Made by a program: the position numbers and the translations under genes. From the NCBI GenBank assembly GCA_017545185.1, contig JAFWQJ010000052.1, forward strand, positions 124,001 through 188,000: 64,000 bases of DNA. Reading direction: 5' to 3'. Source of the stretch: Oscillospiraceae bacterium. GTDB lineage: Bacteria > Bacillota > Clostridia > Oscillospirales > Ruminococcaceae. Below, piece after piece: positions 50,233 through 61,273 of this stretch (position 1 is the first letter of the stretch; every line of letters begins with the position of its first letter). Under the pieces are notes generated by a model, which saw only the letters and a list, made by a program, of their open reading frames with translations, was not told the DNA's origin and did no database searches.

Positions 50233-50279
50233 GGATGCAGAGAGGCGCCTTATCAGTTCGTCTGATAGGGCTGTTTTTA
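50233..50279 (+). ncRNA. Candidate short RNA or attenuator before the atp operon
   Basis: Starting about 7 bases after the distal promoter, only some 14 bases precede a hairpin: GCCTTATCAG (50247-50256) against CTGATAGGGC (50262-50271), then TGTTTTTA. The transcript would be about 47 nucleotides unless the terminator is bypassed, in which case it reads into atpI. Confidence 0.5.
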
Positions 50280-50346
50280 TGTACGGCGTGTTTTAGGCAC
50301 GGGGCGCGTTTTGTCCGGTTTCCGGATGATTCTTTGCGTTTGCCCA

Positions 50347-50375
50347 TTGCTTTTTTCCCGGATTTATGGTATACT
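50347..50375 (+). promoter_or_regulatory. Proximal promoter of the atp operon
   Basis: TTGCTT (50347-50352) and TATACT (50370-50375), 17-base spacer, start near 50382, just upstream of the atpI ribosome-binding site (GGAAAGGGG, 50391-50399). Confidence 0.75.
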
Positions 50376-50406
50376 GTGAGTGAATATGCAGGAAAGGGGC
50401 GTTTCG

Positions 50407-50820
50407 ATGCCGTCCGAACCGATGCGGCAGGAGATTTTCATGCTCATGAAGCGTGCCGTTTTTCTGAATATCGCAGCATATCTGATCAGCATCATCTTTG
50501 TCGGCGCGACCCTGCGCTTCGCACTGGGACTGCTGCTCGGGACAGCCGTGCTGCTCTGTACGCTGCTTCTGATCCGGCTGAGCGTGCTCCGCATGGAGGA
50601 CGACGCAAAGCGCTACGGCGTGACCAGTCAGCGGCGGCATCTGCTGTTCTATGCGCTCAGGCTGCTTGTATTCGCAGCGGCGTTTGCACTGGCGCTGGTG
50701 TTCCGCACACGGATCTCACCGGCTGCCGTCTGTCTGCCGATGCTGTATCCGCGCCTGATCTATACCGCCGGGGCACTGTTTGCCCGCTCCGGCAAAGACT
50801 CCCGCATAAAAAAGAGGTGA
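50407..50820 (+). CDS. atpI: ATP synthase subunit I-like protein
   Basis: A 137-residue hydrophobic protein with four membrane segments, preceding atpB as atpI normally does. Sequence conservation in this family is low, so the call rests mainly on position, size and topology. AtpI helps c-ring assembly and may aid cation supply. ATG 50407 has GGAAAGGGG 7 bases upstream; an in-frame GTG at 50380 would overlap the ribosome-binding site. Confidence 0.72.
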   Translation: MPSEPMRQEIFMLMKRAVFLNIAAYLISIIFVGATLRFALGLLLGTAVLLCTLLLIRLSVLRMEDDAKRYGVTSQRRHLLFYALRLLVFAAAFALALVFRTRISPAAVCLPMLYPRLIYTAGALFARSGKDSRIKKR

Positions 50821-50832
50821 GAATCAACATAT

Positions 50833-51612
50833 ATGGCTATTCTGGCTATGGCTCTGCCTGAATTTCTGCGCGGCTCCGAGGAGCTGAGCGTCACGGGTCC
50901 GAAGGTCATCAAAACCTTTCATATTTTCGGGCTGGACATCAACTTCACGGAAACGGTCGTGCTGGAATGGATCGTCATGGCGGTCATCATCGGACTGTGC
51001 ATCTTCCTGACGCGCGGCCTGAAGGTCAAGGCCGTCTCCAAGCGGCAGGTGATCGCGGAAATGGCTGTGGAGGCGATCACGAATCTCGTGCGCGATACCA
51101 TGGGAAAACGCTGGCTGGCGTTCACCCCGTACATCGCGACGGTGTTCCTGTTTTCGATCTTCGGCAGCCTGATCAGTCTGCTCGGCGTCCGCGCCGTGAC
51201 CTCTGATTTTTCCGTGCTGCTGACATGGGCGCTGATGACCTTTATCCTCATCACCGCGACCAAGATCAAGTACGGCGGCGTCGGCGGATATCTGAAGGGT
51301 TTTGCAGACCCGATCCCGGTCATGCTCCCGATCAATATCCTGAGCGAGGTCGCGACCCCGACCGCAATGGCACTGCGTCACTTCGGCAATATCGCCGGCG
51401 GTTCCATTATCATGGGTCTGATCTACTTCGGCCTGACAAGTCTGAGTCACATGCTGCACATGCAGGTGCCGGTCCTGACGATCGGTATTCCCGCGGTGCT
51501 CTCGCTGTACTTTGACCTGTTCTCGGACTTCATGCAGGCATTCATCTTCATCATGCTGACGATGGTCTTTGTCAGCAATGCAGGCCCCGCCGAGGATGAG
51601 GCGGCTGCATAA
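50833..51612 (+). CDS. atpB: ATP synthase F0 subunit a
   Basis: The 259-residue membrane subunit forms the ion half-channels next to the c-ring. The essential Arg is R182 in ALRHFGNIAGG, followed by a C-terminal helix with conserved polar positions (LFSDFMQAFIFIMLTMVFV). Five or six hydrophobic segments are present. It lies 12 bases after atpI. The His following the Arg replaces the more usual Leu or Pro (RLFGN), which may be lineage-specific. Confidence 0.95.
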   Translation: MAILAMALPEFLRGSEELSVTGPKVIKTFHIFGLDINFTETVVLEWIVMAVIIGLCIFLTRGLKVKAVSKRQVIAEMAVEAITNLVRDTMGKRWLAFTPYIATVFLFSIFGSLISLLGVRAVTSDFSVLLTWALMTFILITATKIKYGGVGGYLKGFADPIPVMLPINILSEVATPTAMALRHFGNIAGGSIIMGLIYFGLTSLSHMLHMQVPVLTIGIPAVLSLYFDLFSDFMQAFIFIMLTMVFVSNAGPAEDEAAA

Positions 51613-51626
51613 ACAATTTTCGGTAA

Positions 51627-51908
<282 letters not shown>

Positions 51909-51949
51909 CCGGCAGAAGCAGCAAATACGATAAGAGAGGCTGATACGGA

Positions 51950-52450
51950 ATGAAGCTTGGATTTTTATCCATTGATATCGGGACGATCCTCTTTTCATGG
52001 ATCAACCTGATGATCCTCTTTTTTGCGCTGAAGCATTTTCTGTTCAAGCCCGTGCAGAAGATCCTGTCCGAGCGGCAGGCGGCTGTCGATCAGACGCTCA
52101 AGGACGCCGAGGATGCGCGTGCGCGCGCGGAGGCTGCCGAGACGGAGTATACGGAAAAGCTGACCAAGGCAAAAGAGGAATCTGCGGAGATGCTCCGCAA
52201 TGCGGCCAGAAAGGCACAGCAGCGTTCCGAGGAGATCGTTGCCGGTGCAAAGGCGGAGGCTGCGGGCATCCTGCAGCAGAACCGCGATGAGCTCGAGCGC
52301 GAAAAGCGCAGAGCCGAAAGCCAGCTCCGCTCGGATGTTTCCGGGCTGGCGGTCATGGTCGCGGAAAAGGTCGTCGGGCGTGAGATCAATCAGGCAGATC
52401 ACGCAAGACTGATCGACGAATTTATTGATTCGGTGGGTGATGTACAGTGA
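51950..52450 (+). CDS. atpF: ATP synthase F0 subunit b
   Basis: The 166-residue peripheral-stalk subunit has one N-terminal membrane helix (TILFSWINLMILFFALKHFLF), then KPVQKILSERQAAVDQTLKDAE and a long charged coiled coil. Its TGA overlaps the GTG start of atpH. A single b-type subunit is encoded, as in typical Firmicute F-type operons. Confidence 0.95.
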   Translation: MKLGFLSIDIGTILFSWINLMILFFALKHFLFKPVQKILSERQAAVDQTLKDAEDARARAEAAETEYTEKLTKAKEESAEMLRNAARKAQQRSEEIVAGAKAEAAGILQQNRDELEREKRRAESQLRSDVSGLAVMVAEKVVGREINQADHARLIDEFIDSVGDVQ

Positions 52451-52977
52451 GTTCGGAGGTTTCTTCGGTCTACGCAAATGCGCTGTTCTCGCTGGCCAAT
52501 GAGCAGGGCGACGCTGTCATGCAAGAGACCCGTTCCGACCTGCGGCAGACGGCCGTGCTGTTCTCGCTGAATCCGGATCTGACAAGACTGCTCTCGCTTC
52601 CGACGCTTTCCGTTGAGGAACGCATCGGCATTGCGAAAAAGATCTTCGGGGAGCAGGGGCTTGCTGCAAAGCTGCTGTTTCTGCTGATCGGTCATGACCG
52701 CGTGCCGTTCATCGGCGAGATCGCCGATGACTTTGACAGGCGGATGCTCGATTATCAGAACACCGAGGATGTGAAGGTCACGACGGCGGTCGCACTGACG
52801 CCGGAGCAGAAGGAACGTCTGCGCGCCGCGCTGTCGGCAAAGCTCCGGAAGGTCATCCGGATCACGGAGCATATCGACCGCGGCATCTTGGGCGGCGTCA
52901 TCGTGCAGTACGGCGACACACGCATCGACAACAGCGTCAAATACCGTCTGGATGCGCTGAAAGAGCAGCTTTCCTGA
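52447..52977 (+). CDS. atpH: ATP synthase F1 subunit delta
   Basis: The 176-residue protein begins VSSVYANALFSLANEQGD and ends with DRGILGGVIVQYGDTRIDNSVKYRLDALKEQL, the conserved C-terminal signature of delta/OSCP. It links the stator stalk to the F1 head. It starts at GTG 52447, overlapping atpF by 4 bases. Confidence 0.94.
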   Translation: MSSEVSSVYANALFSLANEQGDAVMQETRSDLRQTAVLFSLNPDLTRLLSLPTLSVEERIGIAKKIFGEQGLAAKLLFLLIGHDRVPFIGEIADDFDRRMLDYQNTEDVKVTTAVALTPEQKERLRAALSAKLRKVIRITEHIDRGILGGVIVQYGDTRIDNSVKYRLDALKEQLS

Positions 52978-53042
52978 ACGGGATATCGGTTCTGCGGATC
53001 TGTCTGCGGAACCGCGCATTCTGATTGAACGAGGTTATAAGA

Positions 53043-54548
53043 ATGAATTTGAGACCAGATGAAATTACCGGCATTATCAAGGAGCAGCTCCGGAACTACG
53101 AAGCGAAGCTGAACCTTGCCGATGTCGGTACGGTGATCACCGTCGGCGACGGTATCGCAAACGTGCACGGTCTGGAGCAATGCATGTCCGGTGAGCTGCT
53201 CGAATTTGAGGGCGGCGTTTCGGGCATGGCACTGAATCTGGAGCATGACTTTGTCGGTGCCGTGCTGCTCGGCTCGGATCACAATATCAAGGAGGGCACC
53301 GCTGTCCGCCGCACCAAGCAGATCGTGTCTGTTCCGGTCGGCGAGGAGCTGCTCGGCAGAGTCGTCAACGCACTCGGCGAGCCGATCGACGGCAAGGGCC
53401 CGATCCTGACGGAAAAGGTCATGCCGATCGAAAAGATCGCGCCCGGCATCATCACGAGAAAATCCGTGCATGAGCCGCTGCAGACCGGCATCAAGGCGAT
53501 CGACTCGATGATCCCGATCGGAAGAGGCCAGCGTGAGCTGATCATCGGTGACCGCCAGACCGGCAAGACCACGATCGCGCTGGACACGATCATGAACCAG
53601 AAGGGCAAGGACGTCATCTGCATTTATGTCGCGATCGGTCAGAAGCGTTCGACCGTTGCGAATGTCGTCGAGACGCTGACCAAGGCGGATGCCATGTCCT
53701 ATACCATTGTTGTTTCCGCGACGGCTTCGGAGCTGGCGCCGCTGCAGTACATCGCGCCGTATACCGGCTGCACGATGGGCGAATACTTCACCGATCAGGG
53801 CAAGGATGCGCTCATCATCTACGACGATCTTTCCAAGCACGCGGTCGCTTACAGAACGCTCTCGCTGCTGCTGAAGCGTCCTCCGGGGCGTGAGGCTTAT
53901 CCCGGCGATGTGTTCTATCTGCATTCGAGACTGCTGGAACGCGCCTGCTGCCTGAACGAGAACTACGGCGGCGGTTCTCTGACCGCACTGCCGATCATCG
54001 AGACGCAGGCCGGCGATGTTTCCGCGTATATCCCGACGAACGTCATCTCCATTACGGACGGCCAGATCTTCCTTGAGACTGACCTCTTTAATGCAGGCGT
54101 CCGTCCGGCGGTCAACCCGGGTATTTCGGTTTCCCGTGTCGGTTCTGCCGCGCAGATCCCGGCCATGAAGAAGGTTTCCGGCTCGCTGAAGCTGACCTAT
54201 TCGCAGTACCGCGAGCTGCAGGCGTTCTCGCAGTTCGGCTCCGACCTCGATAAAGATACGAAGGAGCGTCTTGCAAAGGGCGAGCGCGTCGTCGAGGTGC
54301 TGAAGCAGGGCAAGAGCCAGCCGCTTTCCGCGCCGGATCAGGTCGTGATCCTCTACGCGGTCACGAACAACCTGCTGAAAGATGTGCCGGTCAATCGCAT
54401 TGCGGAATTTGAGGAGGCACTCCTGACCGAGATCCGCGAAACGCACAGCGAGATCACCGATTCCATTGCGGAGACCGGTAAGCTGCTGCCCGATAACGAA
54501 AAACAGCTCAAAAGCGCGATCGAGGATTTCGTGCTGCGCTTTGTCTGA
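53043..54548 (+). CDS. atpA: ATP synthase F1 subunit alpha
   Basis: The 501-residue subunit has the P-loop [13 protein letters not shown], the N-terminal beta-barrel ([25 protein letters not shown]) and the signature [17 protein letters not shown]. It forms the non-catalytic nucleotide sites of the F1 hexamer. ATG 53043 is chosen over an in-frame start at 53025; a GAGG site lies 10 bases upstream and homologous proteins begin MNLRPDEIT-like. Confidence 0.97.
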   Translation: MNLRPDEITGIIKEQLRNYEAKLNLADVGTVITVGDGIANVHGLEQCMSGELLEFEGGVSGMALNLEHDFVGAVLLGSDHNIKEGTAVRRTKQIVSVPVGEELLGRVVNALGEPIDGKGPILTEKVMPIEKIAPGIITRKSVHEPLQTGIKAIDSMIPIGRGQRELIIGDRQTGKTTIALDTIMNQKGKDVICIYVAIGQKRSTVANVVETLTKADAMSYTIVVSATASELAPLQYIAPYTGCTMGEYFTDQGKDALIIYDDLSKHAVAYRTLSLLLKRPPGREAYPGDVFYLHSRLLERACCLNENYGGGSLTALPIIETQAGDVSAYIPTNVISITDGQIFLETDLFNAGVRPAVNPGISVSRVGSAAQIPAMKKVSGSLKLTYSQYRELQAFSQFGSDLDKDTKERLAKGERVVEVLKQGKSQPLSAPDQVVILYAVTNNLLKDVPVNRIAEFEEALLTEIRETHSEITDSIAETGKLLPDNEKQLKSAIEDFVLRFV

Positions 54549-54563
54549 TCGGAGGGCTGAATC

Positions 54564-55430
54564 ATGGCAGCTTCCAATATGAAGGCGATCAAACGCCGGA
54601 TCAAGAGCGTCGAGAGCACCATGCAGATCACCAAGGCAATGGAGCTTGTCTCCTCGTCCAAGCTGCGCAAGGCGAAGGAACGCGCCGAACAGGCGGTGCC
54701 GTTTTTCAATCTGCTTTATCAGACTATGAGCGAGGTCGCATCCGAGGCCGTCGGCTTCCACTCGGCTTATACCGAGCTGCGGGAGGACGGTGCTGCACTG
54801 CTCGTCGTCATGGCGGGCGACCGCGGTCTTGCGGGCGGCTTCAACCTCAATGTGTTCCGTCTTGCGGATGCGCGTGTCCGGGAGCTGGAGCAGCAGGGCA
54901 GAGAGGTCATTCTGATGACCGTCGGCAAAAAGGCTTCCGAGCACTATGCGAAAACCTCGAACCGCATTCTCGGCACCTTCGATAACGTCGGTGAGACGAT
55001 CACGACCTATACCGCGCTCCACATGGCGAACCATATCGTGCATCTGTGCGAGCAGGGGCATCTTGCTATGGTCGAGGTGTTCTTCACGAACATGGTCTCC
55101 CCGCTTTCGCAGGAGCCCAGACAGATGCAGGTGATCCCGGTGCCGAATCTCGAACGGAATCCCGGCGTGCAGAGCCTGACCGATTACGAGCCGAGCCCTG
55201 AAGCGGTGTTTGACTCGCTGATCCCGCAGTATCTCGCGGGCATTCTCTACTGCTCCGTGGTCGATACCTATGCTTCCGAGCAGGCGGCGCGGCGCATGGC
55301 AATGGAGAACGCGACCGACAATGCACAGGAGATGATCGACGATCTCTCGCTGAAATATAACCGTGCGCGGCAGGCGTCCATTACGCAGGAGCTGACGGAG
55401 ATCGTCTCCGGTGCGAATGCGCAGGGATAA
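54564..55430 (+). CDS. atpG: ATP synthase F1 subunit gamma
   Basis: The 288-residue central shaft begins SNMKAIKRRIKSVESTMQITKAMELVSSSKLRKA and ends RMAMENATDNAQEMIDDLSLKYNRARQASITQELTEIVSGA, both defining for gamma. The Rossmann-like middle contains VMAGDRGLAGGFN. It lies 15 bases after atpA with GGAGGG before the ATG. Confidence 0.96.
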   Translation: MAASNMKAIKRRIKSVESTMQITKAMELVSSSKLRKAKERAEQAVPFFNLLYQTMSEVASEAVGFHSAYTELREDGAALLVVMAGDRGLAGGFNLNVFRLADARVRELEQQGREVILMTVGKKASEHYAKTSNRILGTFDNVGETITTYTALHMANHIVHLCEQGHLAMVEVFFTNMVSPLSQEPRQMQVIPVPNLERNPGVQSLTDYEPSPEAVFDSLIPQYLAGILYCSVVDTYASEQAARRMAMENATDNAQEMIDDLSLKYNRARQASITQELTEIVSGANAQG

Positions 55431-55467
55431 GCGGCGCTGCGGATACATCTATAACAGAAAGTAGTGA

Positions 55468-57302
<1,835 letters not shown>

Positions 57303-57338
57303 GCCTGCTCCGGGAAACAGAAAGGGTTTTGTCAGAAC

Positions 57339-58025
57339 ATGAAGGGTTCTAAAATTTTCGGAACGCTGACGATCATTTTCGGATGTGCCGCAGTGCTGTT
57401 CCTTTCGGAGACGCCGAAGGTCATCAAATATAAGAACGGCGATATCAAGGATTTCAGCACGGTCGCTTACGGGGAGCTGAAAAAGGGCGACCTCGTGCAG
57501 GGCACGATCGACATTACCGACGGCTGCTTTGCCGAAATGGAGGAGACCAATACCACTTTCGGCATTCCGACCTCCAAGCGTACTTCCGCACAGTACTATG
57601 CGTGCTATACATGCAGTGACTTTTATGTGGTGTACCAGACCGGCAATTCGGATCAGATCAATACGCTCGACAAAATGGCGGATGAGTCAGAGACGTATTA
57701 CACGGAATATCAGATGCTTGCAGAGGATGCGGGCGAGGATGCGGATTTCTCGCAGCTTCATCAGCCTTCGACCACGCTCGATTTCACCGGTGAGGTCGAG
57801 ACTATGCCCTCCGATCTGCTGCCGATCTTCCGGAAGTGGTACGGCGAGGGCTTTGATGCGCCGAACGAGGTCGAACAGGATATCGTGATCAGGTATTCCA
57901 AGTTCGACCGCTTCGCGTGGGTGCTTTATGCGGGCATCGGGTGCGCGGCCGCAGCGCTCCTCATGCTCGTGCTCACGATCCGTTCGTTCATCAGACAGAA
58001 ACGGGATCAGCAGTACGGATACTGA
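57339..58025 (+). CDS. Membrane protein of unknown function, two transmembrane segments
   Basis: The 228-residue protein has an N-terminal hydrophobic segment (IFGTLTIIFGCAAVLFL), an extracytoplasmic acidic domain of about 150 residues with the AYGELKKGDLVQGTIDI, YYACYTCSDFYVVY and TTLDFTGEVETMP segments, and a C-terminal membrane helix (WVLYAGIGCAAAALLMLVL) ending in a basic tail. It resembles hypothetical two-pass clostridial proteins with a domain between the helices, but I recognise no named family. Position after atpC suggests co-transcription with the ATP synthase operon. Confidence 0.72.
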   Translation: MKGSKIFGTLTIIFGCAAVLFLSETPKVIKYKNGDIKDFSTVAYGELKKGDLVQGTIDITDGCFAEMEETNTTFGIPTSKRTSAQYYACYTCSDFYVVYQTGNSDQINTLDKMADESETYYTEYQMLAEDAGEDADFSQLHQPSTTLDFTGEVETMPSDLLPIFRKWYGEGFDAPNEVEQDIVIRYSKFDRFAWVLYAGIGCAAAALLMLVLTIRSFIRQKRDQQYGY

Positions 58026-58060
58026 TTCAATAAACATGCAAAAAAAGAGGGGTTTTGCGA

Positions 58061-59860
58061 ATGAAAAGGATGAAAAAACTGGCGGCAGTCCTGACGGCAG
58101 CCGTGATGCTCTCGATGCAGGGGATCTCACTTCCCGCACCGACGGCATCGGCAGCGCCCGACGACTGTCACGACGACTGGCTTCATGTTGAGGGCGACAA
58201 GGTCGTTGACATGAACGGCAAAGAGGTCTGGATGACCGGCGTCAACTGGTTCGGCTACAACGTCGGCTCGCAGGTGTTTGACGGCGTCTGGAATTCCAAT
58301 CTGCATAAAGATTTACAGGATATTGCGGATCACGGCTTCAATCTGCTCCGTGTCCCGATGTCCACGGAGATCCTGATACAGTGGAAGAATAAAAAACCTG
58401 ATTCAATTATTAAAGTCGGTGAATGGGAAAATCCTGAGCTGACAGTCGAGGGCGTTGCAGGCGGCACGCCGAAGTACAGCCTCGATGTGTGGAATCAGGC
58501 AGTGGAATGGTGCAAGGAATGCGGCATCAAAATCATGATTGACATTCACTGCGCCACAACCAATGCAGGCGGTCATACTTACCCGCTGTGGTACGATGAG
58601 AATTTCGGTACGAAAGAATGGCTCACCGCTTTGGAATGGTTCTGCGATACATACAAAGACGACGATACGATTGTTGCGATCGACCTGAAAAACGAGCCGC
58701 ACGGTAAGCCCGAAGAAGGCAAGTTTGCAAAGTGGGACGAAAGCAAGGACGAAAACAACTGGAAATATGCGGCTGAACGCGGTGCTGAGGCCTGTCTCTC
58801 CGGCAATCCGAATCTTCTGATTATGGTCGAAGGTATTGAATGTTATCCGGATTTCGACAGAGGCGCCGACTGGACAACGCCGTCGGTCGATTATGCGCAC
58901 TACGGTGAGCCGAGCAAAGTGTTCGGCGCATGGTGGGGCGGAAATCTCCGCGGTGTCAAAAAGCTCCCGCTGGACGAAAAACTGAAAAGTCATATCGTCT
59001 ATTCGCCGCATGATTACGGCCCGCTTGTTCACCCGCAAAAGTGGTTCCATCTCACAGGAGAGGGAAATACGATTTCCGCTTATAATTTTGACCGGCAGTC
59101 TCTGCTGGATGAATACTGGCTCGATACCTGGGCGTATATTTGTGAGGAGCACATCGCTCCGCTGCTGATGGGCGAATGGGGCGGCTTCATTGATAAAGAA
59201 CATGATGGTGCCGGTGCAAACCAGGAATGGATGAAGGTTCTCCGTGACTATATGATCGAAAAGCATATCCATCACACATTCTGGTGCTACAACTGGAATT
59301 CCGGCGATACCGGCGGACTTGTTCTTGAGGATATGACAACATGGGATATGGATAAATACAATCTCGTAAAGCCGGCACTCTGGCAGGATGAGAACGGCGT
59401 GTTCATCAGCCTTGACCATCAGAGACCGATCGGCGTGAACGGCCAGTCGCTGAGCGAATACTACGGAGGCGGTCACAGCACGACACCGAAGATCACGACG
59501 GAGCCGCCTGTCACGACGACGGCTGCACCCGAAACGACCGTGACGGAGCATGTCACGACTGTGACGGAGCCTGTTACGACAGTGACCGAGCCTGCCACGA
59601 CAAAGGCACCGGAGACGACAACTGAAGGGGAAACCGGTGTTACAGCGGTGATATACGGCGATACCGACTGCAGCGGTATGGTGGATGTGTCCGACGCTGT
59701 TCTGCTTGCGCGTGTGATCACGGAGGATCAGGCAGCGGTCATTACCGACAAAGGCAGACGCAATGCGGACGCGAACCGGAACGGAAATCTTGATCCGGAT
59801 GATATCACAGCGATTCTGCGGCATATCGCGAAAATCGAGATACTGCCGGTTGCGAATTGA
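58061..59860 (+). CDS. Secreted GH5 endoglucanase with C-terminal dockerin
   Basis: The 599-residue cellulosomal enzyme has a signal peptide (to about TASAAPDD) and a GH5 catalytic domain of about residues 35-460: MTGVNWFGYNVG, GFNLLRVPM, MIDIHCATTNAGG, IDLKNEPHG (acid/base Glu212), YSPHDYGP and LLMGEWGGFID (nucleophile Glu372). A Thr/Pro linker with repeated VTEPVTT-like units precedes a type I dockerin: Ca loops DTDCSGMVDVSD and DANRNGNLDPDD. AGAGGGG lies 8 bases before ATG 58061. The middle of the gene (about 58.4-59.4 kb) is visibly more AT-rich in third positions than neighbouring genes, which may reflect horizontal origin. Confidence 0.94.
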   Translation: MKRMKKLAAVLTAAVMLSMQGISLPAPTASAAPDDCHDDWLHVEGDKVVDMNGKEVWMTGVNWFGYNVGSQVFDGVWNSNLHKDLQDIADHGFNLLRVPMSTEILIQWKNKKPDSIIKVGEWENPELTVEGVAGGTPKYSLDVWNQAVEWCKECGIKIMIDIHCATTNAGGHTYPLWYDENFGTKEWLTALEWFCDTYKDDDTIVAIDLKNEPHGKPEEGKFAKWDESKDENNWKYAAERGAEACLSGNPNLLIMVEGIECYPDFDRGADWTTPSVDYAHYGEPSKVFGAWWGGNLRGVKKLPLDEKLKSHIVYSPHDYGPLVHPQKWFHLTGEGNTISAYNFDRQSLLDEYWLDTWAYICEEHIAPLLMGEWGGFIDKEHDGAGANQEWMKVLRDYMIEKHIHHTFWCYNWNSGDTGGLVLEDMTTWDMDKYNLVKPALWQDENGVFISLDHQRPIGVNGQSLSEYYGGGHSTTPKITTEPPVTTTAAPETTVTEHVTTVTEPVTTVTEPATTKAPETTTEGETGVTAVIYGDTDCSGMVDVSDAVLLARVITEDQAAVITDKGRRNADANRNGNLDPDDITAILRHIAKIEILPVAN

Positions 59861-59911
59861 AAAAGCACAGCTGCGGTGAACGCATCCGGCGAAAACTGAA
59901 ACACAGCAACA

Positions 59912-59945
59912 GCAGGCGGCAAATTACTGCCGCCTGCATTGTTTG
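59912..59945 (+). terminator. Terminator after the GH5 gene
   Basis: GCAGGCGGCA (59912-59921) pairs perfectly with TGCCGCCTGC (59928-59937); only a short ATTGTTT tail follows, so efficiency may be moderate. Confidence 0.75.
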
Positions 59946-59956
59946 GGAGGAATACG

Positions 59957-61162
59957 ATGAATCAGGCACTTGAACAGGTCCCTGCCTCGGAGCGCATCCA
60001 TATCGGATTTTTCGGGGCGCGGAATGCGGGCAAATCAAGCCTTGTCAATGCGCTGACCGGGCAGGAGGTCTCGATCGTCTCCGATGTGGCCGGCACCACG
60101 ACCGATGCCGTCCGCAAGAGCATGGAGTTGCTGCCGCTCGGCGCGGTCATGATCACCGATACGGCAGGCTACGACGACGATGACGCGGCACTCGGCGCGC
60201 TGCGCGTCGAAAAGACAAAGCGGGAGCTCTACCGGACGGATATCGCGGTGCTGGTCTCGGATGCCGCAAAGCCGCTCTCCGATACCGAAAAAGAGCTGAT
60301 CGCGCTGTTTCAGCAGGAGCATACGCCGTATCTGCTGGCACTGAGCAAGTCGGATACGCTGGAAACGCTGCCGGAGAAGCTGTCGGATAATGCGGTGCTT
60401 GTCAGTGCGAAAACCGGCGAGGGCGTCACGCAGCTCAAAGAGATGCTCGGGGCGCTGGCACAGAATGCCGGCGCGGAACGGTTCATCATCCGCGACCTGA
60501 TCGCAGAGGATGATCTGGTCATTCTGGTGACGCCGATCGACGAATCTGCGCCGAAGGGAAGGCTCATCCTGCCGCAGCAGCAGACGCTCCGCGAGGTGCT
60601 CGATGCCCATGCGAACGCGCTGCTCGTGCAGACGGAGCAGCTCGGCGGACTGCTCAACTCGCTGAACCGGCCGCCGCGCATGGTCGTGACCGACAGTCAG
60701 GCATTTGCCGCCGTCGCAAAAACCGTGCCGGAATCCGTGCCGCTGACCTCGTTCTCGATTCTGCTGGCGCGGTACAAGGGCTTTTTGCAGACCGCGGTCA
60801 CCGGCGTGCAGGCACTTCAAAAGCTGCCGGACGGCGCCCGCATCCTCATTGCGGAGGGCTGCACGCATCACCGTCAGTGCAATGATATCGGCACGGTCAA
60901 GCTGCCGAATGCGATCCGGAAGCTGACCGGAAAGCAGTTCGAGCTTGCTTACTGCTCCGGCGGGACGTTCCCCGAGGACCTCTCCGGGTTCTCGCTCGTG
61001 ATCCACTGCGGCGGATGTATGCGCACGGAGCGGGAGCTTCAGTGGCGGATGCGCACAGCGCTTTCGCAGGGGGTGCCGTTCACGAATTACGGCGTGACGC
61101 TTGCCGCCTGCACCGGCATTCTCGAACGGACGCTCATGCGCGGCATCCTGCTTGATGCGTAG
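59957..61162 (+). CDS. hydF: [FeFe]-hydrogenase maturation GTPase HydF
   Basis: The 401-residue protein has an N-terminal GTPase domain (P-loop GARNAGKSSL, VAGTTTDAV, DTAGYDD, SKSD), a dimerisation domain, and a C-terminal cluster-binding domain with CTHHRQC and HCGGCM, which match the CxH ... HCxxC [4Fe-4S] motif of HydF. HydF is the scaffold on which the 2Fe subcluster is assembled before transfer to hydrogenase. GGGAGGAA supports ATG 59957. HydE, HydG and the hydrogenase gene are not in the window. Confidence 0.95.
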   Translation: MNQALEQVPASERIHIGFFGARNAGKSSLVNALTGQEVSIVSDVAGTTTDAVRKSMELLPLGAVMITDTAGYDDDDAALGALRVEKTKRELYRTDIAVLVSDAAKPLSDTEKELIALFQQEHTPYLLALSKSDTLETLPEKLSDNAVLVSAKTGEGVTQLKEMLGALAQNAGAERFIIRDLIAEDDLVILVTPIDESAPKGRLILPQQQTLREVLDAHANALLVQTEQLGGLLNSLNRPPRMVVTDSQAFAAVAKTVPESVPLTSFSILLARYKGFLQTAVTGVQALQKLPDGARILIAEGCTHHRQCNDIGTVKLPNAIRKLTGKQFELAYCSGGTFPEDLSGFSLVIHCGGCMRTERELQWRMRTALSQGVPFTNYGVTLAACTGILERTLMRGILLDA

Positions 61163-61180
61163 TATATTATATACAATTTC

Positions 61181-61227
61181 AGGAAGTTCTTGTTATCTTT
61201 GCCGATTGACAGGAACTTCCTTTTTTT
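61181..61227 (+). terminator. Terminator after hydF, overlapping the serpin promoter
   Basis: AGGAAGTTC (61181-61189) pairs with GAACTTCCT (61213-61221), followed by a run of seven T. The loop contains the -35 box of the next gene. Confidence 0.82.
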
Positions 61228-61234
61228 CTATAAT
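61206..61234 (+). promoter_or_regulatory. Consensus sigma-A promoter of the dockerin-serpin gene
   Basis: TTGACA (61206-61211) and TATAAT (61229-61234), 17-base spacer. The spacer is the 3' arm and T run of the hydF terminator. GGGAGGAA precedes ATG 61274. Confidence 0.88.
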
Positions 61235-61273
61235 ATAAGTGGGGATTTTGTTCGCAAAAAAGGGAGGAATCAT

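Noticed and set aside
50217-50861. Open frame covering the atp upstream region and atpI in another frame
   Set aside because: It overlaps two promoters and a terminator, and the atpI frame has the proper ribosome-binding site and membrane topology.
52755-55448. 897-codon open frame antisense to atpH-atpA-atpG
   Set aside because: The sense genes are unambiguous ATP synthase subunits; the antisense frame is a codon-bias shadow.
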